From CBDCTM01 sp965222005 (GTDB lineage Bacteria; Bacteroidota; Bacteroidia; Chitinophagales; Saprospiraceae): DNA of 64,000 bases. Shown in pieces: positions 1 to 7,561 of this stretch. Numbering within the stretch: the first letter of the stretch is position 1; every line of letters starts with the position of its first letter. A model generated the notes under the pieces. The model was not told where the DNA came from, did no database searches, and saw only the letters and a list, made by a program, of their open reading frames with translations. The position numbers were made by a program, and so were the translations under genes. The stretch lies in assembly GCA_965222005.1 (NCBI GenBank), contig OZ244935.1, positions 2,294,001 through 2,358,000 of the forward strand, read 5' to 3'.

Positions 1-798
1 GAGCCTTTTGCCCACCAAGCTTTCAAGCCCATCGCGGTAGGGCGCATAATTGACGCCGCCGTACACAAATACGCTCAGGTTTTTAAACAGCTCTTTGATC
101 GTCCTTTTACCCGAACGGGCCAACAGACGTTCGTAATACATTTGTACCCAGGGCGGTATGCCGCTGATAAGGCGCATATCTTCATGGATGGTTTCATCCA
201 CAATTTTATCAAGCTTTACTTCCCATTCTTCAATGCAGTTGGTTGCGTAGCCGGGTAGTTGGCTGCTGCGCAGCCAGGAGGGAACCTGGTGATTGACGAT
301 TCCCGAAAGGCGGCCCGTAGGGATGTTACCTGTTTGGGTGAGCTCCGGGCTGCCGCTTAGAAAGATCATTTTACCATCTAAAAAACGACCGTTTCCACTG
401 CGGATGTAGTAATTGAAAAGCGCATTGCGGGCCGTACCAAAGTGATTGGGGAGGCTGTCTTTGGTGAGCGGGATGTATTTGACACCTGAAGTAGTGCCGG
501 AGGTTTTGGCAAAATATTTTGGAAAGCCCTTCCACAGCACATCCGCTTCGCCATTCACAATGCGGTCGATATAAGGGCGCAGCGCTTCATAATCCCTAAT
601 CGGAATCTGCTGGCGGAAGTCCTCATAATGCTTGATTTTTTGGAAATTGTGGTCCTTGCCAAAAGTCGTTTTTCTGCCCGTTTTTATCAATTGCGCCCAC
701 ACCTTAGCTTGCTCCTCTACGGCATTGGCCGACCAGCGCTGAATGTTTTTAGCTACCTTGCGGGCAAGGGGTTTTACTATGGATGATTTGAATCCCAT
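1..798 (-). CDS. GH3-superfamily acyl-adenylate-forming protein (5' part, cut by window edge)
   Basis: The frame opens at ATG 798 and runs off the left edge, giving the first 266 residues of a family that is normally about 500 aa. A helical N-terminus is followed by the Ser/Thr-rich ATP loop TSGTTSGVKYIP (residues 99-110), the clearest signature of GH3/ANL-type adenylating enzymes. Plant GH3 proteins conjugate amino acids to acyl-adenylates; the substrate of bacterial homologues is generally unknown, so no reaction is assigned. It is transcribed away from lolA's terminator as a separate unit. Family call is firm; function is open. Confidence 0.85.
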   Translation of the reverse strand, partial: MGFKSSIVKPLARKVAKNIQRWSANAVEEQAKVWAQLIKTGRKTTFGKDHNFQKIKHYEDFRQQIPIRDYEALRPYIDRIVNGEADVLWKGFPKYFAKTSGTTSGVKYIPLTKDSLPNHFGTARNALFNYYIRSGNGRFLDGKMIFLSGSPELTQTGNIPTGRLSGIVNHQVPSWLRSSQLPGYATNCIEEWEVKLDKIVDETIHEDMRLISGIPPWVQMYYERLLARSGKRTIKELFKNLSVFVYGGVNYAPYRDGLESLVGKRL

Positions 799-900
799 GA
801 TTGGCTGCGAGTGTTGAGCAATTTGCAAATTTAGTGAATTCTGCCTGGATGCTCTGCTCGGGGAAGATAGTAGGTGCCTGACTTCCTCCTACGAAAAAAC

Positions 901-942
901 AAAGGCGGGCCTCCATTCACCAATGAATAGAGGCCCGCCTTT
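901..942 (-). terminator. Intrinsic terminator of lolA
   Basis: A perfect 13-bp inverted repeat (901-913 with 930-942; core GGCGGGCCTC/GAGGCCCGCC) lies 20 nt past the lolA stop. In the minus direction it is followed by a T-run (complement of the A-run at 893-903). The arms carry AAA/TTT ends on both sides, so it could act in both directions. Confidence 0.85.
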
Positions 943-962
943 GTTGACCAGCCCGCTGCTCG

Positions 963-1646
963 TCAGTCGATGCGCAAATCTTCCACATACACCCCCGGAT
1001 GGTCTGCATTATTGAATGTAAAAGTACTGGCGGGTAAATCGGGATTGGGAGTTATTTTGTCCAAATTCAGCGTATAGCGGGAACCGTCCTTAGCAAAGGC
1101 GATAATGTTGAGTAAATAGTGGTTTTTTTTGTCAAAAGTGGCACGCAACTTTGCGTATTCGCTTTCCCGGTCGATAGGCTTAAATTCTATCTTCTGCACG
1201 GACTTACCCTGCTCTGTGCCTTCGAATACGAGCTGATAGATATAATCATCGCGCTCATAAATTTTCAACAAGGCATTGGGCGACAGTATCTCTTCGCTGG
1301 CAGCCTCCTCATCGATAGTATTGATTTGCACTTCATTGCTTTTGGGCAAATAGTACCAGAGCGATTTCCCATCGCTGATAATTTCCCGGCCACCCACCGT
1401 TAGGCGGTATTGCTCCCCTTTTAATTTCATGTTGCCCTTTTGGCGCTCGGCCTCCATTTCCGGCATTTCGATCAGCAAGGAGAAGTCCGCTTCCAGAGTT
1501 TTGAAAGATTCATAGGTAGTACGGACCTTGCTCAAAACAGCCGCCGCCCTGGGGTCGGAAGTTTCCTGAAAGGTAGGTAGGGCATCCTGAGCCTGAATGG
1601 CAATACTCATAATGAGCAAAATTACCAGTATCGACAAATTTTTCAT
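963..1646 (-). CDS. lolA: LolA-family outer-membrane lipoprotein carrier protein
   Basis: 227 aa. Residues 1-19 form a signal peptide ending IAIQAQ, so the product is periplasmic. The rest matches the LolA half-barrel family: an early LEADFSLLIEMP strand segment, the GKSLWYYLPKSNEVQI region (about residues 93-108), and a C-terminal ITPNPDLPASTFTFN segment. LolA ferries lipoproteins from the inner-membrane LolCDE complex to the outer membrane. The ftsK-lolA neighbourhood is common in Bacteroidota; here a lipoprotein gene on the other strand sits between them. It has its own promoter and terminator, so it is probably monocistronic. Confidence 0.88.
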   Translation of the reverse strand: MKNLSILVILLIMSIAIQAQDALPTFQETSDPRAAAVLSKVRTTYESFKTLEADFSLLIEMPEMEAERQKGNMKLKGEQYRLTVGGREIISDGKSLWYYLPKSNEVQINTIDEEAASEEILSPNALLKIYERDDYIYQLVFEGTEQGKSVQKIEFKPIDRESEYAKLRATFDKKNHYLLNIIAFAKDGSRYTLNLDKITPNPDLPASTFTFNNADHPGVYVEDLRID

Positions 1647-1991
1647 CGCTAATGTGTTTATTTCTTCAAAAACGTAACAATCTGCGGCTTATTGACCTCC
1701 CTGCAAAGGTACGTTGTTAAAGATTCTATAAACAAGCCAAAGGTGGTTAAAGTGTTGTTAACCTTTCAAGCCCTCTTTTTGGCGCACGTATTGGTCTAAA
1801 AAGCGAATTTTGCGGGCTTTTTTACCGAGCTTTGCCTTTCCAGTTTGCGGTATAGATTCAAGCAGGTGGTGCGTTTTGGTGTGGAGATGAGACCGCTGCG
1901 CTGTCAGGTGCGAGATTCCAAATGGACAGAAATCCAACTTTTGAAATCGCACCATTTTGGCTTCTTACACAACTTCAATAAAATCAAGATC
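1647..1991. other. Divergent intergenic region lolA / lipoprotein gene
   Basis: About 345 nt between the divergent starts of lolA and the lipoprotein gene. It holds the lolA promoter (1704-1735). No convincing promoter for the plus-strand gene was found. Short open frames here (65 aa on minus; a 49-codon upstream extension on plus) look non-coding: no signal, no family resemblance, Cys/His-rich random composition. Confidence 0.5.
1704..1735 (-). promoter_or_regulatory. Promoter of lolA
   Basis: On the minus strand, TTG (1735-1733), a 21-nt spacer and TACCTTTG (1711-1704) match the Bacteroidota housekeeping promoter TTG-N19-21-TAnnTTTG. The predicted start near 1697 leaves a leader of about 50 nt before the ATG at 1646. 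Confidence 0.65.
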
Positions 1992-2654
1992 ATGAAAAAA
2001 GAAATCTTTTACTACTTACTCCTCCTTTTACCGGCTTTTGTATTGCTTTCAGGCTGCCGCGAGGCCAAACCCGGTACCGCTGCTCAAGGTCAACCAAGTC
2101 GGGTCGAAAATGATACTAGTGTGGAAAAGGTACAGCCTCCAGCGGCTTCCACCAAAACGCTCTTGCTGGAAAAGGCAGCAGGAATTGTGAGCGCCATTGC
2201 CACAAAAGATTACAGCCGGCTCGCCAGCCAAGCTCATCCAAAAGGGGGCTTGCGCTTTTCGCCTTATCCCTACATCGATACCGCTTCGCATCAGCAGCTC
2301 GACCGATTGGCGATTACGCTGATGGCCAAGGCCAATGAGTCTTTATATTGGGGCAAACAAGATGGTACGGGCAACCCGATCCGCCTGAAATTTGATGACT
2401 ATTACCAAAAATTTATTTACAACAAACCCTATCTCGATGCCGATACCATTGGCTACGACGAGGTGGTGGGAGGGGGGAATGCCATTTACAACTACAAAGA
2501 GGTTTACCCCGGCAGTATAATGGTAGAGTACTTTATTGCCGGTGGCAATCCCGATTTTGGGGGCATGGACTGGGGCAGCCTGATTATGATATTTGTGGAA
2601 TATGAGGGGAGCTGGTATCTGCGGAATCTGGGGCATGGCCAATGGACAAGTTAA
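1992..2654 (+). CDS. Predicted lipoprotein, unknown function
   Basis: 220 aa from ATG 1992. An open frame extends further upstream, but only this start places a lysine-led hydrophobic signal and lipobox (MKKEIFYYL...LLSGC, Cys at about 20) at the N-terminus, so this start is chosen. After the lipid-anchored Cys comes a low-complexity linker, then a globular domain with a sequence such as IVSAIATKDYSRLASQAHP near residue 75 and an aromatic C-terminal half rich in Tyr/Gly. I do not recognise the domain with certainty; the pattern resembles Bacteroidota lipoproteins of NTF2/SnoaL-like size. Convergent with ftsK across a shared terminator. Confidence 0.75.
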   Translation: MKKEIFYYLLLLLPAFVLLSGCREAKPGTAAQGQPSRVENDTSVEKVQPPAASTKTLLLEKAAGIVSAIATKDYSRLASQAHPKGGLRFSPYPYIDTASHQQLDRLAITLMAKANESLYWGKQDGTGNPIRLKFDDYYQKFIYNKPYLDADTIGYDEVVGGGNAIYNYKEVYPGSIMVEYFIAGGNPDFGGMDWGSLIMIFVEYEGSWYLRNLGHGQWTS

Positions 2655-2692
2655 GCTCAAGAGCGATCCTGCGCTGATGGCTGACAAGAAAA

Positions 2693-2723
2693 AAACCTAA
2701 CGAATCATTGACCCGCTAGGTTT
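2693..2723. terminator. Bidirectional terminator between convergent lipoprotein gene and ftsK
   Basis: Arms AAACCTAACG (2693-2702) and CGCTAGGTTT (2714-2723) pair with one mismatch. A GTTTTT run follows on the plus side and an A-run (2689-2695) precedes it, giving a T-run on the minus side. It sits between two converging stops. Confidence 0.75.
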
Positions 2724-2759
2724 GTTTTTCCTTGTGAAAACCGCTCACAAGGTTGCCTC

Positions 2760-5264
2760 CTATTTCCTAGTTTTTATGTCTTTCAAATACCGTTCCAATT
2801 CCACCTCATCATATACCAGTACCTCTCGTGCCTTGCTACCTTCGCTGGGCCCCACTATGCCCAGCCCTTCCAGTTGGTCCATGATTCGGCCGGCGCGATT
2901 GTAGCCCAGTTTGAGGCGTCGCTGGATCATGCTCGTCGAGCCATGCTGGTTTTGCACCACCAGTCGCGCCGCATCCTCAAACATAACATCCAGCTCGGAT
3001 AGTTTGAAACCAGACTTGGCGTGTTGCTCATCGTCGCCATGAAATTCAGGGAGGAAAAAGGGCGTCGGATACCCCTGCTGCTGAGAGATATAATCGATCA
3101 CCTTTTCCAGCTCCGGCGTATCTACAAAGGCACATTGCAGGCGTACCAGGTCGCTGCCGTAGGAAAGGAGCATATCGCCTCGTCCGATCAGGCGGTCGGC
3201 CCCTCCGGTATCGAGGATGGTGCGCGAATCGACTTTGGCAGTTACCCGATAAGCGATACGGGCGGGGAAATTGGCTTTGATGACCCCCGTGATGATGTTG
3301 ACCGAAGGGCGCTGGGTAGCAATGATAAGATGAATGCCGACTGCTCTTGACAGCTGCGCCAGGCGGCCGATCGGCAATTCGATTTCTTTACCGGCCGTCA
3401 TGATCAAATCGGCAAACTCATCGATTACCAACACGATGAAAGGCATAAACTTGTGGCCCTTTTCCGGATTGAGCCGCCGGGCTACAAATTTTTCGTTATA
3501 CTCCCGAATGTTGCGGGCATGGGCCATTTTGAGCAAATTGTAGCGCGTCTCCATTTCGATGATGAGCGAGTTGAGCGTATGTACTACTTTGGTAGTATCC
3601 GTGACGATGGGTTCATCAAGCCCCGGCAAATAGGCGAGGAAGTGATTTTCGATCTTACTGTATGGGAAAAGCTCTACCTTTTTAGGGTCGATCAGCACAA
3701 ACTTGATCTGTGAGGGGTGCTTTTTATAAAGCAATGACATCAGCACCACATTAATACCTACCGACTTCCCCTGCCCGGTGGCACCCGCTACCAGTAGATG
3801 GGGCATTTTGGCCAAATCCGCTACAAATACTTCATTGCTAATTGTTTTGCCCAGCGCGATTGGAAGATCCATCTTGGCCCGTTTAAATTTATCGGACATC
3901 AACACTTCCTTGAGCGAAACGATTTGCTTATTCTTGTTGGGCACCTCAATGCCGATCGTTCCTTTACCGGGGATGGGTGCTATGATGCGTATGCCGAGTG
4001 CAGCGAGGCTAAGGGCAATGTCGTCTTCCAGATTTTTAATGCGGGAGATACGAACGCCGGGTGCTGGTACAATTTCGTACAGCGTGACGGTGGGCCCAAT
4101 AGTGGCTTTGATCTTGGTGATCTCGATCTTGTAATTGAGCAGGGTCTCAATGATCTGATCCTTGTTTTGTTCCAGCTCGGCCCGGTCGATCTCCACCTTT
4201 TGCTCACTGTAATCATTCAGCAGGGCCAATACCGGGTGCTCATAATGTGAAAGCTCAAGGGTAGGATCATAAGGCTCGCCATGATCGCGATTTTGAGCAA
4301 CGATAGGCATTTCAGGCTTGTCGAAGGGAGGCGTGAAGTCAGAACTGTCATCCGTAGCGGGCTGTTCAATTTCGAGTGTAGCATCCCCCTTTTTCAAAGA
4401 TTCCGGTTTCTTCCGTTCTCCGTTTTTTTCCAGATCAAATGCAAGCTGCTCTCCTTTGGGTACCGTTTGGTCAGCTCCCTGCACAGGAGAGGCATCCGAA
4501 GATGCAGTTTCGATGTCCGACGTAGCAGAAGCTCCGCTGCCGGGGCTTTTGAAAGCTTCGCTAAACTGTCCGGGGCGCAGGCTGGGTGGGGGCGTCTGAG
4601 GCTGCGGCTTCTTTTTCCGTTTGAACAGCCGCCCGCTGAGGAGGTCTTCATAAAAATAGCCGGCGTCTTTTTTCAAACTTTTGGCGCTCATGTCCCGATA
4701 GTTGGGATTGAAAAACCAGGTAACCAAAATAGCCACTACCAATACCAGAAGGGCAATCATGCCGGCCACTCCTACAAAGTTGACAAGCCAGGTGCTGACT
4801 ACTTCGCCAAAGGCACCACCCCAGGGGAATTCGGCGTAGGGAAATAAAAATTCCAGCAAAACGGAGAAAAAAAGTAAAATCCAGAAGGTATTCCAGATCA
4901 GGCCAATATGCCTGCGAAATGGCTCGCGGCGGATTCTGCCCAAGCCGATGACAAACAGCAAGAATACAAAAAGGAACGAAGGCACCCCAAAGCCCCAGTA
5001 AAAGAACATATTGGATACAATGGCTCCCAGTCTGCCCAGCCAATTGGCCATTTCCATATCACCCTGTAGCAGCAGGCTCCAGGAAAAACGCAGCACGCTA
5101 TCCTGATCGATTTTCCAGGTAAACAGGTAAGAGGTAAAGGCAATCAGGCAGTAGATACCAAAGAAGAGGCATAAAATCCCCACCAATTTCGGGATCCTCT
5201 CATCGTACTTCCCAAGTTTTAGCACTAACTGACCAAAGCCTGCCTTCTTTTTTCTTGCCGCCAT
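2760..5264 (-). CDS. ftsK: DNA translocase FtsK/SpoIIIE
   Basis: 834 aa from ATG 5264 (an in-frame GTG at 5285 would add 7 residues). Four N-terminal membrane helices (about residues 28-51, 85-110, 120-141, 163-184), a Pro/Ser/acidic linker (about 215-340), then the motor: Walker A GATGQGKS (494-501), a FVLIDPKKVEL strand and Walker B VIDEFADL (613-620). The C-terminal winged-helix gamma domain (about 758-818, containing QRRLKLGYNRAGRIMDQLE) reads KOPS-type DNA motifs. FtsK anchors at the septum, pumps DNA and activates XerCD at dif. The linker is short compared with E. coli FtsK, as usual for this phylum. Confidence 0.95.
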   Translation of the reverse strand: MAARKKKAGFGQLVLKLGKYDERIPKLVGILCLFFGIYCLIAFTSYLFTWKIDQDSVLRFSWSLLLQGDMEMANWLGRLGAIVSNMFFYWGFGVPSFLFVFLLFVIGLGRIRREPFRRHIGLIWNTFWILLFFSVLLEFLFPYAEFPWGGAFGEVVSTWLVNFVGVAGMIALLVLVVAILVTWFFNPNYRDMSAKSLKKDAGYFYEDLLSGRLFKRKKKPQPQTPPPSLRPGQFSEAFKSPGSGASATSDIETASSDASPVQGADQTVPKGEQLAFDLEKNGERKKPESLKKGDATLEIEQPATDDSSDFTPPFDKPEMPIVAQNRDHGEPYDPTLELSHYEHPVLALLNDYSEQKVEIDRAELEQNKDQIIETLLNYKIEITKIKATIGPTVTLYEIVPAPGVRISRIKNLEDDIALSLAALGIRIIAPIPGKGTIGIEVPNKNKQIVSLKEVLMSDKFKRAKMDLPIALGKTISNEVFVADLAKMPHLLVAGATGQGKSVGINVVLMSLLYKKHPSQIKFVLIDPKKVELFPYSKIENHFLAYLPGLDEPIVTDTTKVVHTLNSLIIEMETRYNLLKMAHARNIREYNEKFVARRLNPEKGHKFMPFIVLVIDEFADLIMTAGKEIELPIGRLAQLSRAVGIHLIIATQRPSVNIITGVIKANFPARIAYRVTAKVDSRTILDTGGADRLIGRGDMLLSYGSDLVRLQCAFVDTPELEKVIDYISQQQGYPTPFFLPEFHGDDEQHAKSGFKLSELDVMFEDAARLVVQNQHGSTSMIQRRLKLGYNRAGRIMDQLEGLGIVGPSEGSKAREVLVYDEVELERYLKDIKTRK

Positions 5265-5374
5265 ATTCAGAATTTCTGTAATCACCCCGGGACTACCTAT
5301 GTGTATGGCATATTGGAACGTGAAAAGGCGCCGGAGGGGTAGTGTTTCTAGTGTTAATGTAGTACTTTAACCGC

Positions 5375-5382
5375 ACAAAATT
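5375..5382 (-). promoter_or_regulatory. Candidate -7 element for ftsK
   Basis: Reads TAATTTTG on the minus strand, a full TAnnTTTG match about 110 nt upstream of the ftsK ATG. No TTG at the expected spacing, so support is partial. Confidence 0.35.
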
Positions 5383-5538
5383 AGACATTAATAGCGGGAA
5401 TAGCGAAAATAGACGGGATAAGTTGTATAGTCGATTTGCATACACAAAATCGGTATCTGCACGCTTTAGCAGCAATTTCCGTTTGATTTTTCCTAAAATA
5501 AATGCCCTTATTTTATCAACCCTACTATTTGATACAAG

Positions 5539-5781
5539 ATGCAAATAGCCGTCGAACTCAGCCTCTACCCCTTGCAGCAAGCCTACGGGCCGCCCATCCT
5601 CCGCTATATCGAATCACTGAAAAAGCACCCCAATATCGAAATGCAGACCAACCGTATGAGCACTCAGCTAAGGGGCGAATTTGAAGAGGTCATGCAAGCT
5701 GTTCAGGCAGCCACCCGCCAAGCCTTTGAATCGGAAGAGTCAGTAGTATTGGTAATGAAAGCGGTTAATGTGGTACTTTGA
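5539..5781 (+). CDS. YkoF/MTH1187-like thiamine-binding-fold protein
   Basis: 80 aa, no signal peptide, so cytoplasmic. The pattern is that of the small ferredoxin-like MTH1187/YkoF (DUF77-like) family: strand MQIAVELSLYPL, the PPILRYIESLKK helix, NIEMQTNRMSTQLRGE, then a helix and a final strand VVLVMKAVNVVL. Related proteins bind thiamine or hydroxymethylpyrimidine and often sit near thiamine transport genes; no such genes are adjacent here, so ligand binding is inference from the family. Divergent from ftsK. Confidence 0.75.
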   Translation: MQIAVELSLYPLQQAYGPPILRYIESLKKHPNIEMQTNRMSTQLRGEFEEVMQAVQAATRQAFESEESVVLVMKAVNVVL

Positions 5782-5803
5782 CGGAGCGCAAAGGGGGGCT
5801 CTT

Positions 5804-5821
5804 AAAGTTTTCTAAAACTTT
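5804..5821. repeat. Perfect AT-rich palindrome upstream of the ECF sigma gene
   Basis: AAAGTTTT-CT-AAAACTTT, an 8-bp inverted repeat with a 2-nt centre, 22 nt after the YkoF-like stop and 14 nt before a TATTTTTG -7-like box. It could be a weak terminator or an operator for the ECF cassette; the tight centre favours a dimer-binding site over an RNA hairpin. Confidence 0.4.
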
Positions 5822-5834
5822 TGGTCCGCCGCTC

Positions 5835-5842
5835 TATTTTTG
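5835..5842 (+). promoter_or_regulatory. Candidate -7 element for the ECF sigma operon
   Basis: TATTTTTG matches TAnnTTTG about 74 nt upstream of the sigma-factor ATG. No TTG at about 20 nt spacing was found; the palindrome at 5804-5821 occupies that area instead. Confidence 0.35.
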
Positions 5843-5915
5843 CTCAAAGTGCTTAATATTGTAATACCAGCTGGCTGTAATTCACGTCCTTTGCCCTACT
5901 ATTTACACCTGATGT

Positions 5916-6476
5916 ATGCCTAAAACACCAATTGAAAATATGTCCTCCCGCCTCGCTGCCGGTGACCAAAAAGCTCTTCAGGAGTTGTTTCACCAGCATT
6001 ACCCGGCGGTATGTAGTACGGTGTTTCGCTATATCAAAGATCGGGCAGCGGTAGAAGATATCGCCCAGCAAGTATTCATAAAATTATGGGAAAAGCGCCA
6101 GCAAATAGAGGTGCGCACCACCTTCAAAGGCTATCTGTGCAGAATGGCCATCAACGAAGCTATTGCCCATCACAGGAAATACAAGAAATGGCAAATGGAC
6201 GACGAGGTAGATTTGAGCAATTTGGGAGCATTGGCACATTATGAGCCGGAAGAAAAATTGCAGGCCAGCGAACTACAAGCCCTCATCACCCAAGCTATCA
6301 ACGGCCTGCCGCCGCGCTGCCGGCTCGTCTTCCAGCTCAGTCGACAGGAAGAGTTGAGTTACAAAGAAATCGCCGAGCAATTGGATATTTCCACCAAAAC
6401 AGTCGAAAATCAGATAAGCAAAGCTCTGCGTCATCTACGCCAGCAGCTAAAAGCATTCATCTGCCTGCTGCTTTGA
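5916..6476 (+). CDS. ECF-type RNA polymerase sigma factor (FecI/RpoE-like)
   Basis: 186 aa. Sigma-70 region 2 spans about residues 22-90, with VEDIAQQVFIKLWEKR as the region 2.2-type core; region 4 spans about 128-178 with the helix-turn-helix YKEIAEQLDISTKTVENQIS. Regions 1 and 3 are absent, as in all ECF factors. A FecR anti-sigma gene follows after 86 nt. In the Bacteroidota scheme an outer-membrane TonB receptor with an STN domain signals through FecR to release the sigma factor; here the third gene has the STN domain but no receptor. Targets are unknown. Confidence 0.92.
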   Translation: MPKTPIENMSSRLAAGDQKALQELFHQHYPAVCSTVFRYIKDRAAVEDIAQQVFIKLWEKRQQIEVRTTFKGYLCRMAINEAIAHHRKYKKWQMDDEVDLSNLGALAHYEPEEKLQASELQALITQAINGLPPRCRLVFQLSRQEELSYKEIAEQLDISTKTVENQISKALRHLRQQLKAFICLLL

Positions 6477-6562
6477 GATGCGCCACCACAAAATTTTCTG
6501 AGCCGCCGATAGGGGGAAGCAGCTCCGACTGACATCCTCCTGATAGCTAAGAGCTTAACGAT

Positions 6563-7561
6563 ATGAAGCATCATCCACCTAGCGAACTGATCACCCGCTA
6601 TCTTTCCGGCGATCTGCCCGAAGGACAGGCGGAGCTGTTGATGAGGTGGATAGACGAAAGCAAGGAAAATCGCACCTTTTTCGAAGAAAGCCAGGCACTT
6701 TGGGAGCTTAGCAGCCAATACGATGACCAGTTTGAAACAGATGTTGCCAAAGCCTGGACGATCGTTGAAAAGAAGATAAATCAACCGGAAATAGTTGCTA
6801 CAAGCCCCCGCCGCTCGCTGCCTACATCCCTGTGGCGGATAGCTGCTGCGGTTGCTCTGCTGTTGGTAGTCGGCTTTGCACTATTTCAGCTTACCACCCC
6901 CAAGGTGCCACCACCATTGGTTTTTCAGACCGCCGAGGACCAGCGCCAGCAAATTGACCTGCCCGATGGAAGTACCGTTTGGCTAAATGAAAACAGTCGA
7001 TTGAGCTACCAGCCTCCCTTTACTTTACGTAAGGTGAAGCTGGAAGGAGAGGCCTTTTTTGAAGTAGCTGAAGATAAAGCGCATCCCTTCGAGATTCTGG
7101 CTGCCAATTCCAAAACAGTAGTTTTAGGTACTCAATTCAATGTGCGGGCCTACCCGGATGAGCCGGAAGTTGCTGTGACGGTGAAAAGCGGGCAAGTAGC
7201 CCTGCGCGCTCTGAGCGAGCCACAAGAGCAGCTGATATTAAGGGCCGGCCAGAGCGGCCAGTTGAGCCGCGCTGATGAGCAAGTCAGTCAGCTGCCAGCT
7301 GCACAGACCAATGCCGATGCCTGGAAAACACGGCGACTGGAATTTGAAGATGTACCCCTTCGTCAGGTGCTACCTGCTTTGGAACGCTATTTTGATCTGG
7401 AAATCGAAGTGAGTGATGAAAAATTGCTCAACTGCCACCTCAATGGCACCTATGATAAGCCCCAAATTGAACACATCATGGAGGTACTTCAGTTTATTCT
7501 GAATGTGCAGGTTGAGGAACAACAAGGTAAATATGTAATCAACGGAAAAGGATGTGAATGA
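6563..7561 (+). CDS. FecR-family anti-sigma factor
   Basis: 332 aa, single inner-membrane helix. Cytoplasmic part (1-90) has the short sigma-binding helices (SELITRYLSGDLPEGQAELL), then a membrane segment at about 92-110 (IAAAVALLLVVGFALFQL), the periplasmic FecR domain (about 120-215, with LPDGSTVWLNENSRLSY and VVLGTQFNVRAY) and a C-terminal DUF4974 secretin-like module (about 255-325, LEFEDVPLRQVLPALERYF). It should hold the upstream sigma factor inactive until its periplasmic part is engaged. Its stop overlaps the next start (ATGA, 7558-7561), so translation is probably coupled. Confidence 0.93.
   Translation: MKHHPPSELITRYLSGDLPEGQAELLMRWIDESKENRTFFEESQALWELSSQYDDQFETDVAKAWTIVEKKINQPEIVATSPRRSLPTSLWRIAAAVALLLVVGFALFQLTTPKVPPPLVFQTAEDQRQQIDLPDGSTVWLNENSRLSYQPPFTLRKVKLEGEAFFEVAEDKAHPFEILAANSKTVVLGTQFNVRAYPDEPEVAVTVKSGQVALRALSEPQEQLILRAGQSGQLSRADEQVSQLPAAQTNADAWKTRRLEFEDVPLRQVLPALERYFDLEIEVSDEKLLNCHLNGTYDKPQIEHIMEVLQFILNVQVEEQQGKYVINGKGCE

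Noticed and set aside
1758..1955. 65-codon minus-strand frame upstream of lolA
   Set aside because: Cys/His-rich, no family resemblance, ends 22 nt upstream of the better supported lolA promoter.
5293..5580. 95-codon minus-strand frame upstream of ftsK overlapping the YkoF-like gene start
   Set aside because: Overlaps a recognisable gene on the other strand and has no family signature.
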